Positions 1-9,391 are shown, counted from the stretch's first letter. The stretch: 46,320 nucleotides of DNA from CAZPBN01 sp964584935 (GCA_964584935.1 CAZPBN010000021.1:1-46320); one strand, 5' to 3'. Made by a program: numbers and translations. The notes: generated by a model from the letters alone, not told the origin.

Positions 1-268
1 CTAGATGTAAAAAAAAATTACATTTTTCCTTTATTATTCCAGCAACACATCAATTTGACAATACAGAAATGCTATATAATAATAAAATAATAAAAACAAA
101 TGATAATCACATAAAGGAGGAAGAGAACAGGCATTATAATATTATCCAGGAAGGGATTATGAAAGAGGATAGAGGAAGGCTTAGAAGATTTGACAATGAT
201 TGTTTCCCTAGAAGGCGCTTTATTTGGGAATTGAATTGCTATTGAATATCTGATTCTTAGAAGATAAA
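1..268. other. Left-edge stretch without a convincing gene
   Basis: AT-rich sequence with no ORF I can support. A good Shine-Dalgarno-like AAAGGAGGA at about 113-121 is not followed by a start codon at usable distance. From about 163 one frame reads protein-like (EEGLEDLTMIVSLEGALFGN), then meets a TGA, continues IAIEYLILRR and stops just before the next gene. It could be the decayed end of an upstream gene, but the open stretch is too short to call. Confidence 0.4.
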
Positions 269-745
269 ATGAAATCTTATTCAAGCAGGCTTAATAAGCA
301 GATTCCTATTGATCGACTCTCTTTTCAATTGGGTATGATCAACTGTTTTGTGGAGATGGTTGCTTGTGGAGTTAAAAAGCTTGCTTTGAGTCCCCCCTTG
401 GTTCCTAAAGACTATCAAAAAATCGCGCCTTATTCCGATCAAATCGTTCAGGGATTTGGTGTGAAATCCTATCTTGAAAAATCGCTGCTGGTGACAAAAC
501 TCCAATCTCCGGAATTCAATAAAGGGAAATGGTCACTCTTGTATTATAAAACCGATGATGTGCTTGAAGATTATTTGAATTTGAAAAAAAGAAAAATTCA
601 GTTAGAAAGAGATAAAAAATATGATCAGAAAGCTTCTGAGAAGTTATCCCGGGAATTCATGAAATTGTTGAGTTATCCCAGTGAGGTTATTGAACAAAAG
701 ATTTCTGGTTTGTCTCAAGATCCTTATATGTTGATAGAGATTTGA
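269..745 (+). CDS. Hypothetical protein, 158 aa
   Basis: I do not recognise the family. The product has no signal peptide or membrane segment. Its N-terminal half is mixed (a CGVKKLALSPPL stretch near residues 34-45). Its C-terminal half, from about residue 95, is rich in Lys, Glu and Arg and probably helical. It ends in a TTGA junction with the next ORF, whose TTG start would overlap this stop, so the two are probably co-transcribed and perhaps translationally coupled. ATG 269 is the first in-frame ATG, but no clear Shine-Dalgarno precedes it. The length of the open frame and the coupling are the main support for a real gene. Confidence 0.55.
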   Translation: MKSYSSRLNKQIPIDRLSFQLGMINCFVEMVACGVKKLALSPPLVPKDYQKIAPYSDQIVQGFGVKSYLEKSLLVTKLQSPEFNKGKWSLLYYKTDDVLEDYLNLKKRKIQLERDKKYDQKASEKLSREFMKLLSYPSEVIEQKISGLSQDPYMLIEI

Positions 746-1071
746 ATAAAAGGAGGCTTCTGGCAACAGGAGCCAAAAGCTTACAGGATTATAATATGTC
801 TGTGAATTCAAAAAAAAGCAGTGATTTGAAACAGGATATCACAGCAGGTAATTTTGAAGTGCGATTTTATTCCGGCTACAAAGAAAAAGAGACTCCCCAA
901 TATATTATTGTTAAAAGCCGCACATATCCTATAGATGAAGTCCTGGAGCGGGAAAGAATCTATGACATCCAATCAAAGAGAATGTGCGAAGTTTTTGTGT
1001 GCCGCATCAATGAAGATTTGATAAAGATTGAAAAGCTTGAAACAGGGGAATGCAACCTGTCTTGTTTTTGA
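742..1071 (+). CDS. Hypothetical protein, up to 109 aa
   Basis: Unrecognised small soluble protein. The frame opens with TTG at 742, overlapping the upstream stop (TTGA). An AGGAGG at 751-756 lies inside this reading, so the true start may be later, for example ATG 796, which would give about 91 residues. The C-terminal part (roughly residues 35-109) looks like a compact alpha/beta domain: alternating strand-like runs (QYIIVKSRTYPIDEVLERER, CEVFVCRINEDLIKIEKLE) and three Cys, two of them at the extreme end (CNLSCF). Partner and function are unknown. Confidence 0.5.
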   Translation: MNKRRLLATGAKSLQDYNMSVNSKKSSDLKQDITAGNFEVRFYSGYKEKETPQYIIVKSRTYPIDEVLERERIYDIQSKRMCEVFVCRINEDLIKIEKLETGECNLSCF

Positions 1072-1285
1072 CAGTTTGCTGGCTCAAATAGGTAAAAAAT
1101 TGATGTGTGCCAGACTCCCTGGTTGAAATAAAGCTTTTCTCGAGTTTGTATTTTTAAAAAAGGAAGGGAATCCTCTCCTTCTTGCTTCCGGATGATATTC
1201 GCATCCTATTCATGACCGCTAGTGATTCTGTTATTAAAATGAAAATTTGGAGTGGGAATGATTTATAATTATAATAGAAAATGAA

Positions 1286-4200
1286 ATGAGTTTAAGATTT
1301 ATTGAGGAAAACAAACGATTTAAAGAGTTAATAGAGGCTCTCCGACAAGGAGAAAAAGGATTAAAAATCGGAGGACTGATTGGTTCTGCCAAGCCCTATT
1401 TTCTCTCTGTGTTGAAGAACAATTTTAAAAAAAGAATTGTCTTCATTAGATCTTTTTCATCTCCCTTGGAATCTTTTGAAGAACAAAGCCGTTTCTATTT
1501 GAACCAATTCTCCCCAGAAATAAACCTGTGCTCACTTCCTCCCCTTTCTGAAAATCCTTATCAACGCATTTCTCCCTCACTGGATACAATCTCAACTCGA
1601 ATGCGTTTCTTTTATCATTTGATTCATGAAATGCCGTCTTTGATCATCACCAATATTCCGGGACTTTTGAAACCCTTTCCCTCTTTATCAACTCTGCAAA
1701 ACATGTTTTTGAATTTGGAGGTGAGTGCTTCCTTCCAATTTGATCGCTTATTGAAAATTCTTTCTGAATGTGGCTACTTAGAACAGGAATTAGTCAATTC
1801 ACCCGGTGAATATGCCAGACGGGGGGGAATCATCGATGTCTTTTCTTTTTGGGAAAATGATCCTTTCCGAATCGAATTCAGCGGGGATGAGATTGTCTCT
1901 TTACGGAAATTCGATCCCTCAAACCAGCGTTCTATAAAGAAAGTCAATCATATACTGATTCCATCCTTAAAGGAATATCCCGGCTACCTTGAGTTAGAAC
2001 ATAAGGAAAGCATTTGTGAATATCAAGCGTTGAATCATAAAGAATATTTTGTTCCGTTCACTCATTATTTGAACAATACGCTGTTTGTGGTGGAAGAAGT
2101 TGAAGAGGTGGAAAGGGAATGGCGCGAAATGGTCGACACATTTAAAAAAGAATACAGAGCGAAAAAAAATAGTGAAAATCTCCCTGTGCCACTTGAGGAA
2201 ATCTATAATCCTGATTTATGGGAAGAAATAAAAAAGGAATCTATTTTTTTACAGAGTTTTTCCACTGATGATACCGGAAGCACATTTGTTTTTCCTTTTC
2301 AATCCATTCCTCAGTTTAAAAACAGAATCCCTTTTTTCCTTCAGTACTTAAAAAAATTACAAAGTGAAAGGGAAAGATGCTTTGTCTTTTTTTCCAGCGA
2401 AGGTGTATGTAAAAAAATAAAGGAACTTCTTTTCCAGCACAATATAGTTCATTTTAAAACTTCTTCTCCTTTTGAATATCCGAAAAATGGATCTATCGGA
2501 TTGGTAATGGGAGAGATGGAGACCGGATTCCGTTATCCTGAAGAAAAAGTCACATTTTTTTCAGAAAAAGATATCATCACCGAAGAAAAAATCATTGTAA
2601 AAAGAAAGCCTTTAAAAAAGTTCTTATCCCATTTTCAGGATTTTAAAACCGGTGATTATATTGTGCATATAGATTATGGAGTTGGAATTTTTAATGGCTT
2701 AGTGAAAATGAATGTTAGTGATATCACAAAAGAATGTATGGAAATCACATATAAAGATAATGATAAGCTTTTTGTTCCTGTTGAAGACCTCAATCTGGTT
2801 CAAAAATATTCTAGGGCAGGTTCATCCCCGGTTGTCCTCAATAAGCTAGGGAGTGCTTCCTGGGAGAAAACAAAAGCCCGGACAAAAAAGTCGATTGAGA
2901 ACATTGCCAGAGGACTTCTTCAACTCTATGCGCAGAGAAAAGCAGGAAATGGATATGGGTTCAGTCAGGAAGGCAACTGGCAGGAAGAATTTGATAAGAC
3001 TTTTGAATATAGTGAAACCGAGGATCAATTGAAGGCTTTGAAAGATATCAAAAAAGATATGGAATCGGAATATCCCATGGACCGCTTGCTGTGCGGAGAT
3101 GTGGGATTTGGAAAAACCGAAGTGGCGATGAGAGCATCTTTTAAGGCTGTTATGGATGGAAAACAAGTCGGTGTCCTTTGTCCCACCACAGTCTTAGCCA
3201 GCCAACATCTGAAAACGTTTAAAAACAGGATGCTTCTCTTTCCGGTTCGAGTTGAAAGCTTAACCCGCTTAAAATCAAAAAAACAGCAGAAAAAGATTGT
3301 CGAAGACTTGAAAAAAGGAAAGATTGATATTCTAATTGGTACGCATAGAATTCTTTCTAATGATGTTCAGTTTCGTGACTTGGGACTTTTGATAATAGAT
3401 GAAGAACAGCGTTTTGGTGTGAGCCATAAGGAAAAAATAAAAAAAATGAAAACAAGCATCGATGTATTGACTCTGACGGCAACACCTATTCCCAGAACCT
3501 TGAACTTATCACTCACAGGAATAAGAGATATCAGCTTGATTGAATCTCCTCCCAGAGACAGACTTTCCATAAACACAATCGTTGCCCCCTTCAGTATGGC
3601 ACTGATTGCTTCTTCCATTAAGAAGGAATTGGCAAGAGAAGGGCAGGTTTATTTTATACACAATAAGATTGATGATATTGATCGGATTGCACAATTAATA
3701 AAGAAAATTGATCCAGACATTCAAGTTGCGGTTATCCATGGGAAAATGCCCAGTCTTTCCATAGAGAAAAAAATGATTGACTTTATTGAAAGAAAATATG
3801 ATGTTCTCGTGTCCACAACCATTATAGAAAACGGCATAGATATTCCTCTGGTTAATACTTTAATAGTCAACAATGCCGATCATTTTGGTCTCGCCCAGCT
3901 GTATCAACTTCGGGGCAGAGTGGGACGTTCTTCCCGCCAGGCAATCGCTTATTTTTTAGTTCCCAGTTTCACTGAAATCAGTGGATTAGCTAGAAAACGA
4001 CTAAAGGCGCTTCAGGAATTCAGTCAATTGGGATCAGGATTCCGTCTGGCGGCAAAAGATTTGGAGATAAGAGGGGCAGGCAATTTTTTGGGAGCAGAAC
4101 AGCATGGATATATAGAGGCAGTTGGTTTTGATTATTATATGCATCTTTTATATAGAACCATTAAGGAACTTAAAGGGGAGAAGGAAGAGGATATCGTAAG

Positions 4201-4651
4201 TGAAATCCATTTGAGAGTGGATATAAAGATACCGGAAGATTTTATTCCCCAGATGAATTTAAGGCTGGACCTTTATAAAAGGGTTTCATCAATACAACAT
4301 CTGGATGAAATTGAGACCGTAAGAGAAGAAATAAAAGACAGATACGGAGATCCTCCCCGAAGTTTTGGAAATCTTCTTCGCTATGGAGCGATCAAATATC
4401 TGGCACAGAAAATGAAGATTACTTCCATAGATCGTATTGGGAAAAGAGTGATTTTTAAATTTTTTCCTGGCTCTTCTGTCAATTTGAGCGGACTAACAAA
4501 GTTTATTGATAAATATTCGGGTTCTATAACTCCTCAAGGAGTCATGAGTCTATTGCTTTCTGAAGGCGACGATAGAAAAATTATGGATGAAACGATAACT
4601 ATCTTGAAGGAGTTATCTATATATAATATAATAGGTGAGTTCGAATCATGA
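1286..4651 (+). CDS. mfd: Transcription-repair coupling factor Mfd
   Basis: DNA translocase that removes RNA polymerase stalled at lesions and recruits UvrA for nucleotide excision repair. At 1121 residues it is close to the usual 1100-1170. Domains in order: UvrB-like N-terminal module including EYARRGGIIDVFSF near residue 175; RNA-polymerase-interacting CarD-like domain from about 455 (GDYIVHIDYGVGIF); superfamily 2 helicase core with Walker A GDVGFGKTE near 605 and DEEQ box near 705; helicase motif VI region with QLRGRVGRS; and the C-terminal TRCF domain (DLYKRVSS, DRYGDPP). It overlaps the next gene by ATGA (4648-4651), so it heads an operon with two parvulin-type isomerases. ATG 1286 is used; an out-of-frame ATG lies at 1281. 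Confidence 0.97.
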   Translation: MSLRFIEENKRFKELIEALRQGEKGLKIGGLIGSAKPYFLSVLKNNFKKRIVFIRSFSSPLESFEEQSRFYLNQFSPEINLCSLPPLSENPYQRISPSLDTISTRMRFFYHLIHEMPSLIITNIPGLLKPFPSLSTLQNMFLNLEVSASFQFDRLLKILSECGYLEQELVNSPGEYARRGGIIDVFSFWENDPFRIEFSGDEIVSLRKFDPSNQRSIKKVNHILIPSLKEYPGYLELEHKESICEYQALNHKEYFVPFTHYLNNTLFVVEEVEEVEREWREMVDTFKKEYRAKKNSENLPVPLEEIYNPDLWEEIKKESIFLQSFSTDDTGSTFVFPFQSIPQFKNRIPFFLQYLKKLQSERERCFVFFSSEGVCKKIKELLFQHNIVHFKTSSPFEYPKNGSIGLVMGEMETGFRYPEEKVTFFSEKDIITEEKIIVKRKPLKKFLSHFQDFKTGDYIVHIDYGVGIFNGLVKMNVSDITKECMEITYKDNDKLFVPVEDLNLVQKYSRAGSSPVVLNKLGSASWEKTKARTKKSIENIARGLLQLYAQRKAGNGYGFSQEGNWQEEFDKTFEYSETEDQLKALKDIKKDMESEYPMDRLLCGDVGFGKTEVAMRASFKAVMDGKQVGVLCPTTVLASQHLKTFKNRMLLFPVRVESLTRLKSKKQQKKIVEDLKKGKIDILIGTHRILSNDVQFRDLGLLIIDEEQRFGVSHKEKIKKMKTSIDVLTLTATPIPRTLNLSLTGIRDISLIESPPRDRLSINTIVAPFSMALIASSIKKELAREGQVYFIHNKIDDIDRIAQLIKKIDPDIQVAVIHGKMPSLSIEKKMIDFIERKYDVLVSTTIIENGIDIPLVNTLIVNNADHFGLAQLYQLRGRVGRSSRQAIAYFLVPSFTEISGLARKRLKALQEFSQLGSGFRLAAKDLEIRGAGNFLGAEQHGYIEAVGFDYYMHLLYRTIKELKGEKEEDIVSEIHLRVDIKIPEDFIPQMNLRLDLYKRVSSIQHLDEIETVREEIKDRYGDPPRSFGNLLRYGAIKYLAQKMKITSIDRIGKRVIFKFFPGSSVNLSGLTKFIDKYSGSITPQGVMSLLLSEGDDRKIMDETITILKELSIYNIIGEFES

Positions 4652-5634
4652 TCAATTTACTGGATAGACAAAAAAAGAGAACATTAATTTTAGTGGGGAT
4701 AGGAGTGCTTTTTATTCTTTTTAACTGTTCCTGTAAAAAAAAGAATCCTCAAGATGACAAGGAGACAATTGATCTCACCGAACAAAAAAGAGCTAATGAA
4801 GTTATCTTGGAACTCGAAGGAAACGAATTTTATAATTCCGACTTTACTGAGTATGTTCGCAACATTGTTGGTGATGATTTGGAAAGTTTTGATGCTGTAA
4901 CGCTAAGCAATCTGTTAGATAACTTTATAGAAGAAAAGATCTTGATTCAGGCTGCGAAAAAAAATGAAGTTTCCATTACAAAGAATGAACGAAAAGCATA
5001 TATGGAAAATATCTCCACTATGAATTTAAATAAAAATAACAAATCTACTGAGAAAGAAGCAGAAACGTTATTCAATAGACTTCTGGCTGATAAATATATA
5101 TATGAAATGGTGAAAGATATCAAAGTCCAGGATGATGAAATTAAAGAATACTATGAAGCCCATAAAAAGGATTTTTTTCGTCCTGAGAGGATTGTGGTGA
5201 GCCAAGTCCTGTTAAAGACAAAAGAAAAAGCCATTGAAATTAGAAAACGGTTGCAAAATTCTTCCGAAGATAATTTTAGAAAAATTGCGCGGACAGAGTC
5301 GGCAGGAGTTGAAGCTACAAATGGAGGAAAAATGGGGACATTTGAAGTGGGTCAATTTCCCATAGAGATGGAAAAAAGGATCTTTTCCTTAGAAGAAGGA
5401 GAATTGAGTCCTGTTGTGGAGTCTCCTTATGGATATCATATATTCAGGATGGATAAGAAATTCAAGGCAGATTTGATTTCAGAAGAAGAATCCCTTTCAT
5501 CCATTAGAGTGAAAATACTAGATAATAAGATTGAGAAATTTTTTTCAAGACATATGGAAGAGCTGAAAAAAAATATGAACTGGAAATTGTATGAACAAAA
5601 CCTTCCCTTCCCCTATGAAAGGAACAAATTATGA
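4648..5634 (+). CDS. Parvulin-type peptidyl-prolyl isomerase, probable lipoprotein
   Basis: Probable periplasmic folding factor of the PrsA/PpiC type (cis-trans isomerisation of X-Pro bonds). A hydrophobic N-terminus (residues 12-27) ends in FNCSCKKK. The Cys are placed like a lipobox, but the -1 residue is Asn or Ser rather than the usual Gly/Ala, so lipidation is likely but not certain. Residues 50-150 are a helical SurA_N-like chaperone region. Residues about 178-270 are the rotamase domain, with GGKMGTFEVGQFP and SPYGYHIFRMD as family landmarks. Both ends overlap neighbours by four bases (ATGA), giving a tightly coupled mfd-isomerase-isomerase operon. It is paralogous to the next gene and about the same length. 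Confidence 0.9.
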   Translation: MINLLDRQKKRTLILVGIGVLFILFNCSCKKKNPQDDKETIDLTEQKRANEVILELEGNEFYNSDFTEYVRNIVGDDLESFDAVTLSNLLDNFIEEKILIQAAKKNEVSITKNERKAYMENISTMNLNKNNKSTEKEAETLFNRLLADKYIYEMVKDIKVQDDEIKEYYEAHKKDFFRPERIVVSQVLLKTKEKAIEIRKRLQNSSEDNFRKIARTESAGVEATNGGKMGTFEVGQFPIEMEKRIFSLEEGELSPVVESPYGYHIFRMDKKFKADLISEEESLSSIRVKILDNKIEKFFSRHMEELKKNMNWKLYEQNLPFPYERNKL

Positions 5635-6617
5635 AAAGATCGAGATGGATTATTAGTTTGGTTTTAATGGTATCATGTGGAATGATACTGGCTGGAAATG
5701 AAGTTATCGAGGAGATTGTGGCTGTGGTGAATGAAGATATCATTACCCGAAGCGATTACATTAAACGGCGTCAAGATCTCTATCAATCTCTTCAGACCAG
5801 GTTTGAAGGAGATGAATTGGAAAAAAGGTTTGATACACTTGAAGAGGAATTGTTGGATGGTATGATAACAGAACTTTTGCTTTTACAAGAAGCTGAGAGA
5901 AAAGGCTTTAGTGTGACAGAACAAGTGAAAATGGGAATAGAGAGACTGAAAGAAGATAATGGTTTTGAAACGGATGAAGAGTTGAAAAGAGCACTTGCCC
6001 AACAGGGGCTGACTTATGAAGAATTTATTACAGAAATGGAAAAAAGTTATCTAAAGGAAAACGTGATTGTTGATGAAGTCAATAGGAGCATTGTTATTGA
6101 AGATTCAGAAACGGTTAATTATTATAAAAACCATCCTGAAGAATTTACTGAACCCACTGAGTATAAAATAAAAGCCATCTATCTTTCAGAAGAGTATAAA
6201 ACTGAAGATGAGATAAATAGCCTTAAGAACGAGATCAATGAAAAATTGGCTTCAGGAGAATCTCTGGCGTCATTAGCGGAAAAGTATTCTGAAGGGCCGG
6301 GAAAGGAATCAAAAGGGGATTTGGGGACATTTGTAAAGGGAGAGATGGAAAGCCGTTTGGAAGAAGCTGTGGAGAAAATCGAAGTCGGAGAGTTAACTCA
6401 GTGGATTAAAGTTAAAAATGGATGGTTTTTATTAAAATTAGCAGATAAAAAAGAAAGCCATTTAAAACCTTACGAAGAAGTGAGTGAATCCATTGGAAAA
6501 AAACTTTTTGATCAAAAAAGCCAGGAGAAATATAAAGAATACATCGATGAGTTGAAAAACAAGAGCTATATTAAAATCATAAATCCCAACCCCCTAGAGC
6601 ACCAAAACCTACCCTGA
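5631..6617 (+). CDS. SurA-like periplasmic chaperone / peptidyl-prolyl isomerase
   Basis: Secreted parvulin-family protein probably handling outer-membrane protein precursors. A signal peptide spans roughly residues 1-22 (ISLVLMVSCGMILAG, cleavage near AG-NE). The SurA N-terminal domain follows (EEIVAVVNEDIITRSDY, residues 25-42, is typical), then helices to about 165. A single rotamase domain covers about 175-285 (KGDLGTFVKGEM, NGWFLLKLADK). E. coli SurA has two rotamase domains; this one has one, as in many non-proteobacterial SurA relatives. Its ATG overlaps the upstream stop (ATGA 5631-5634). It is the last gene of the operon; the next gene is convergent 32 bases away. Confidence 0.9.
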   Translation: MKRSRWIISLVLMVSCGMILAGNEVIEEIVAVVNEDIITRSDYIKRRQDLYQSLQTRFEGDELEKRFDTLEEELLDGMITELLLLQEAERKGFSVTEQVKMGIERLKEDNGFETDEELKRALAQQGLTYEEFITEMEKSYLKENVIVDEVNRSIVIEDSETVNYYKNHPEEFTEPTEYKIKAIYLSEEYKTEDEINSLKNEINEKLASGESLASLAEKYSEGPGKESKGDLGTFVKGEMESRLEEAVEKIEVGELTQWIKVKNGWFLLKLADKKESHLKPYEEVSESIGKKLFDQKSQEKYKEYIDELKNKSYIKIINPNPLEHQNLP

Positions 6618-6649
6618 GATAGCCGTTTGTATATAAAAAAGGGTGATCT

Positions 6650-7201
6650 TTATTTTTTTTCTTCTCTCTCTTTCAATTGCTTTCTATCTCCCACTGGTTC
6701 GGGTTCTTTAAAGTCTATTGTTCGGGATATATCCCATTTCCCCATTGACACATATTGGGAACCACTGGATTGGGCAAAAAGCTTGACTTCGACTATTCCC
6801 CAATTAGGATTATTTTTAAATGAATTCAGATTTTTCCCTTTAACTCCATAATTACTTTTTAAGAGAATTTGTTTACTTTTTTCCCCTGGCATGACGGATT
6901 CTTTCCGGAGAGTTGAACGGAAAGCATCTCCAAGGTTTTTATAATCATTTTTGAATTTGAATACGGCGTTGAAATTGATATATTTAATCGGTTCGTCTGA
7001 AATATTCTTGACCTGAAAGGAAATGGCTGGCACAAGGATTAATTTCTCTGGCCAGGGTTGATAAAGTTTTTTTACCCATTTTGTTTGAATATTTGTTACT
7101 TCAATTGAATTTTTTAATTGTTCTGTTTTTTCCTTCTGGGTAACGCAGTTGGTATGTATAAAGACGCTTATCATAAATAAGACCATTATCCATTTTTTCA
7201 T
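6650..7201 (-). CDS. Putative lipoprotein, Ig-like/FxLYD-like fold
   Basis: Exported 183-residue protein. The N-terminus (KKWIMVLFMISVFIHTNC) is a signal sequence ending in Cys19, consistent with lipidation although the -1 Asn is atypical. The mature part contains strand-rich sequence ISFQVKNISDEPIKYINFNA, a pattern shared by FxLYD-type and other Ig-like domains that describe conserved-neighbour relations between strands. It ends in a highly charged Lys/Glu tail. A GGAGGC ribosome site lies just upstream on the minus strand (about 7207-7212). It is last in the minus-strand run after the membrane protein at 7259-8173. Specific function unknown. Confidence 0.7.
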   Translation of the reverse strand: MKKWIMVLFMISVFIHTNCVTQKEKTEQLKNSIEVTNIQTKWVKKLYQPWPEKLILVPAISFQVKNISDEPIKYINFNAVFKFKNDYKNLGDAFRSTLRKESVMPGEKSKQILLKSNYGVKGKNLNSFKNNPNWGIVEVKLFAQSSGSQYVSMGKWDISRTIDFKEPEPVGDRKQLKEREEKK

Positions 7202-7258
7202 TTTGTGCCTCCTTTTAATACTTTAATATAATTGATACACAGGAAATTATCAAATTTT

Positions 7259-8173
7259 TTATGTTTTAAGATTGAACGTGTCTATGAGATAGAATGAAAC
7301 AAAGTAAAAAATGAGCAGAAGGAGAAATATAAAGATTATTGCCAGTTTCTTTTTTTTAATATAATGAAATAATGAAATGAGCAGCTGGTAAAAAGCAAAC
7401 ACTTCAATAGCAAAGGGAATAAATCCAAGATAGCCGAGAAGAGGCATCTGAAATATTTTCCAGAAATTAAAATAAGGAATCGAATATTCCCAGTGAGAGC
7501 CTGCCCAGAAATTCCAGAATTCCCATAGAATGCCCGCAAGCAGACCTGATGCCAACCAGCTTATCATAAGGGAAGCGCTTTTTCTTTCCAATTCACTCAA
7601 AAAAGTCTTATTGCCCAGTTTGTAGTTCACAGGTTCCAGGATGAAAATAAAGCTCAACCAAATAAGGGGGAAAAAGATGTTTGGCCAAATGATAACCAAA
7701 AGGATGGAGATGATTCCTGAGAGAATGCAAAGCTTTAATAAAGATGGAGTGACTTTTAAGGGAGGGATTGGGACATTCTTTTTTTTGAACAGACTATATA
7801 AAAACTGAGATATTTCCATAAGAGCCGGAACAACTGTGGCAAAAGAAAGTAAATATCCGAGCCATCTTTCGACCGTGTTTTGAGGAAGACCATGGTAATG
7901 CCAGTTATTGAGCCTTATATTTATTATTTCGAAAATTAGCCAGATAAACACTGAAATAAAAATTGTGACCAGAAAAGTTTTGGTTGACTTTGAAAGGGGG
8001 GAAGAGTTATCTTTTCTAAAATTTATACTGTCAAGAATTAAAATGAAAGACCACCAGGCAAAACAAAAAAACCATTTTTTTATAAAAGCATTTCCTGAGA
8101 GCAGGAGCATCTCTGAAAATAGAAGAATCAAAATTCCTATATAAAGATTAAGATACAGGATTTTTTCTTTCAT
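7259..8173 (-). CDS. Polytopic membrane protein with internal duplication
   Basis: 304 residues with about eight hydrophobic segments. I do not recognise a named family. Two halves are visibly related. Residues about 40-130 carry SFILILDSINF, then FEIINIRLNNWHY and LGYLLSF. Residues about 165-260 carry SFIFILEPVNY, then WEFWNFWAGSHWEY and LGYLGFIPFAIEV. Each unit thus has an acidic residue before Asn in one helix, an E-x2-N pair in the next, a W-x-Y turn and a Gly-rich helix. The last hydrophobic segment, near 280-300, is followed by a short tail. It starts 51 bases downstream of the deacetylase gene and may share its transcript. Transporter, enzyme or signalling roles are all open. Confidence 0.75.
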   Translation of the reverse strand: MKEKILYLNLYIGILILLFSEMLLLSGNAFIKKWFFCFAWWSFILILDSINFRKDNSSPLSKSTKTFLVTIFISVFIWLIFEIINIRLNNWHYHGLPQNTVERWLGYLLSFATVVPALMEISQFLYSLFKKKNVPIPPLKVTPSLLKLCILSGIISILLVIIWPNIFFPLIWLSFIFILEPVNYKLGNKTFLSELERKSASLMISWLASGLLAGILWEFWNFWAGSHWEYSIPYFNFWKIFQMPLLGYLGFIPFAIEVFAFYQLLISLFHYIKKKKLAIIFIFLLLLIFYFVSFYLIDTFNLKT

Positions 8174-8223
8174 TTTTGTTCTTTATACCTTTGATAAAAC
8201 AGATGGTAATTATAATATTAGTA

Positions 8224-9372
8224 TTAATCCACAATTTGGGAAGCAAATACAGCACTGACATCATAATTATCAATGATATGAAAGTATTTTACGAGGACAC
8301 GGAGAGTTTCTTCAGTGGGGTGACATATGCCTACTGCCGTTCCTTTTTTTTGAGCTAAGATGAAGAGATCTATTAGTTTTCCTTTTATGTGTTCTTCGTC
8401 CTGTTCGGTGTCCAGGAAAATATGACGGTGAGCAGAGGGGATTTTTAGGGCTTGAGCAATTTCATAAGCTGTTGATTTTCCGGTGGTGACACTGTCGATA
8501 AAAAAGAAATTTTTGGCTTTGAAATACTTGAGTATTATTTCCATATGATTTTCATCAGCCGTAATTTTAGATCCCATGTGATTATTGGCACCGTTCACAA
8601 AAGGGACCTGGCTGAAGTTGGTGTCAAGAATTTTGACTATTTCATCTTCATTCATATTTGAACGAATAATCCCTTTTGTTCTGATATTCCCCCCTTTGTC
8701 GTGGTTGGATTCAAGAGGAAGATGAAGTATTATTTCCAGCTTGTTTTTATGGGCTATTTGAGCTGTTTCTTGGGCAAAAGGACTGAAAGGAAGGATTGAA
8801 ATGGTAATTGGTTTTTTTATAGAACAAATATCTGAAATGGCTTTGAGACTGTATCCCATATCATCCATAATAACAGCCACTTTGTTGATGGGAGTTTCCG
8901 GTTCTGTGCTTTTTTTCGGGGCATCTTTTTTACAGGAAAAAAGGAGCATTATTTCTTGGTCTTCTTTTCCAACTATCTTCCAGAGAAAGTAATCTATGGA
9001 TTCATCATACAGTTCTTCCTTTTTCACTACAGAGGCATGATTTGCCAGAATGGCATCTTCGATAGGTAATTCAATGGTCGAATATTTTCCCCGGGGTATT
9101 TTTATGAGCATATGTAGACTATCTTTATTGTCTTTGTACTTGTGTATGGATTCAGGGGAGACACCGATGGATGATAATTGTTCTTTTATTATTTGTTCAA
9201 TGTTTTTATTAGTTGGACTATTTCTGTTTTTTTCAAAGAGGGGAATGAGTGTGGGGGATGAGCCTTTCTGTTTAAATTTCAGGTATTCAAGTGCAGCCGT
9301 AGAAAATAAAGCGATCAACCCAAAAAGGAGGAAAGTGAAAACAGGAATTGAAGGACGTTTTTTAGTGAACAA
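8224..9372 (-). CDS. Divergent polysaccharide deacetylase family protein (YibQ-like)
   Basis: Periplasmic, membrane-anchored protein of the divergent polysaccharide deacetylase family (Pfam Polysacc_deac_2, E. coli YibQ). A single N-terminal membrane segment lies at about residues 10-30. The domain covers about 163-382: VAVIMDDMGYS (the DDMG signature), ITISILPFSPFAQETA, LHLPLESN, NNHMGSK, FFIDSVTTGKS and a late AVGICHPTEETL. The role in the family is not firmly established; a cell-wall or polysaccharide substrate is assumed. It sits directly after envC and a ctp-like gene, an arrangement known in Proteobacteria, which supports a peptidoglycan-remodelling context. The start follows the S41 gene by 19 bases. 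Confidence 0.88.
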   Translation of the reverse strand: MFTKKRPSIPVFTFLLFGLIALFSTAALEYLKFKQKGSSPTLIPLFEKNRNSPTNKNIEQIIKEQLSSIGVSPESIHKYKDNKDSLHMLIKIPRGKYSTIELPIEDAILANHASVVKKEELYDESIDYFLWKIVGKEDQEIMLLFSCKKDAPKKSTEPETPINKVAVIMDDMGYSLKAISDICSIKKPITISILPFSPFAQETAQIAHKNKLEIILHLPLESNHDKGGNIRTKGIIRSNMNEDEIVKILDTNFSQVPFVNGANNHMGSKITADENHMEIILKYFKAKNFFFIDSVTTGKSTAYEIAQALKIPSAHRHIFLDTEQDEEHIKGKLIDLFILAQKKGTAVGICHPTEETLRVLVKYFHIIDNYDVSAVFASQIVD

Positions 9373-9391
9373 ATATTTTTTCTCCCATATA

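Noticed and set aside
72..284. 70-residue minus-strand ORF at the left edge
   Set aside because: Low-complexity hydrophobic and Ile-rich translation of AT-rich DNA, no ribosome site, overlaps the start of the plus-strand gene.
1141..1210. Similarity of CTTCCGGATGAT near 1186-1197 to the 40.9-kb element (CTTCCGGATGAC)
   Set aside because: Only about 11 bases match and no inverted ends are present; too short to call a repeat copy.
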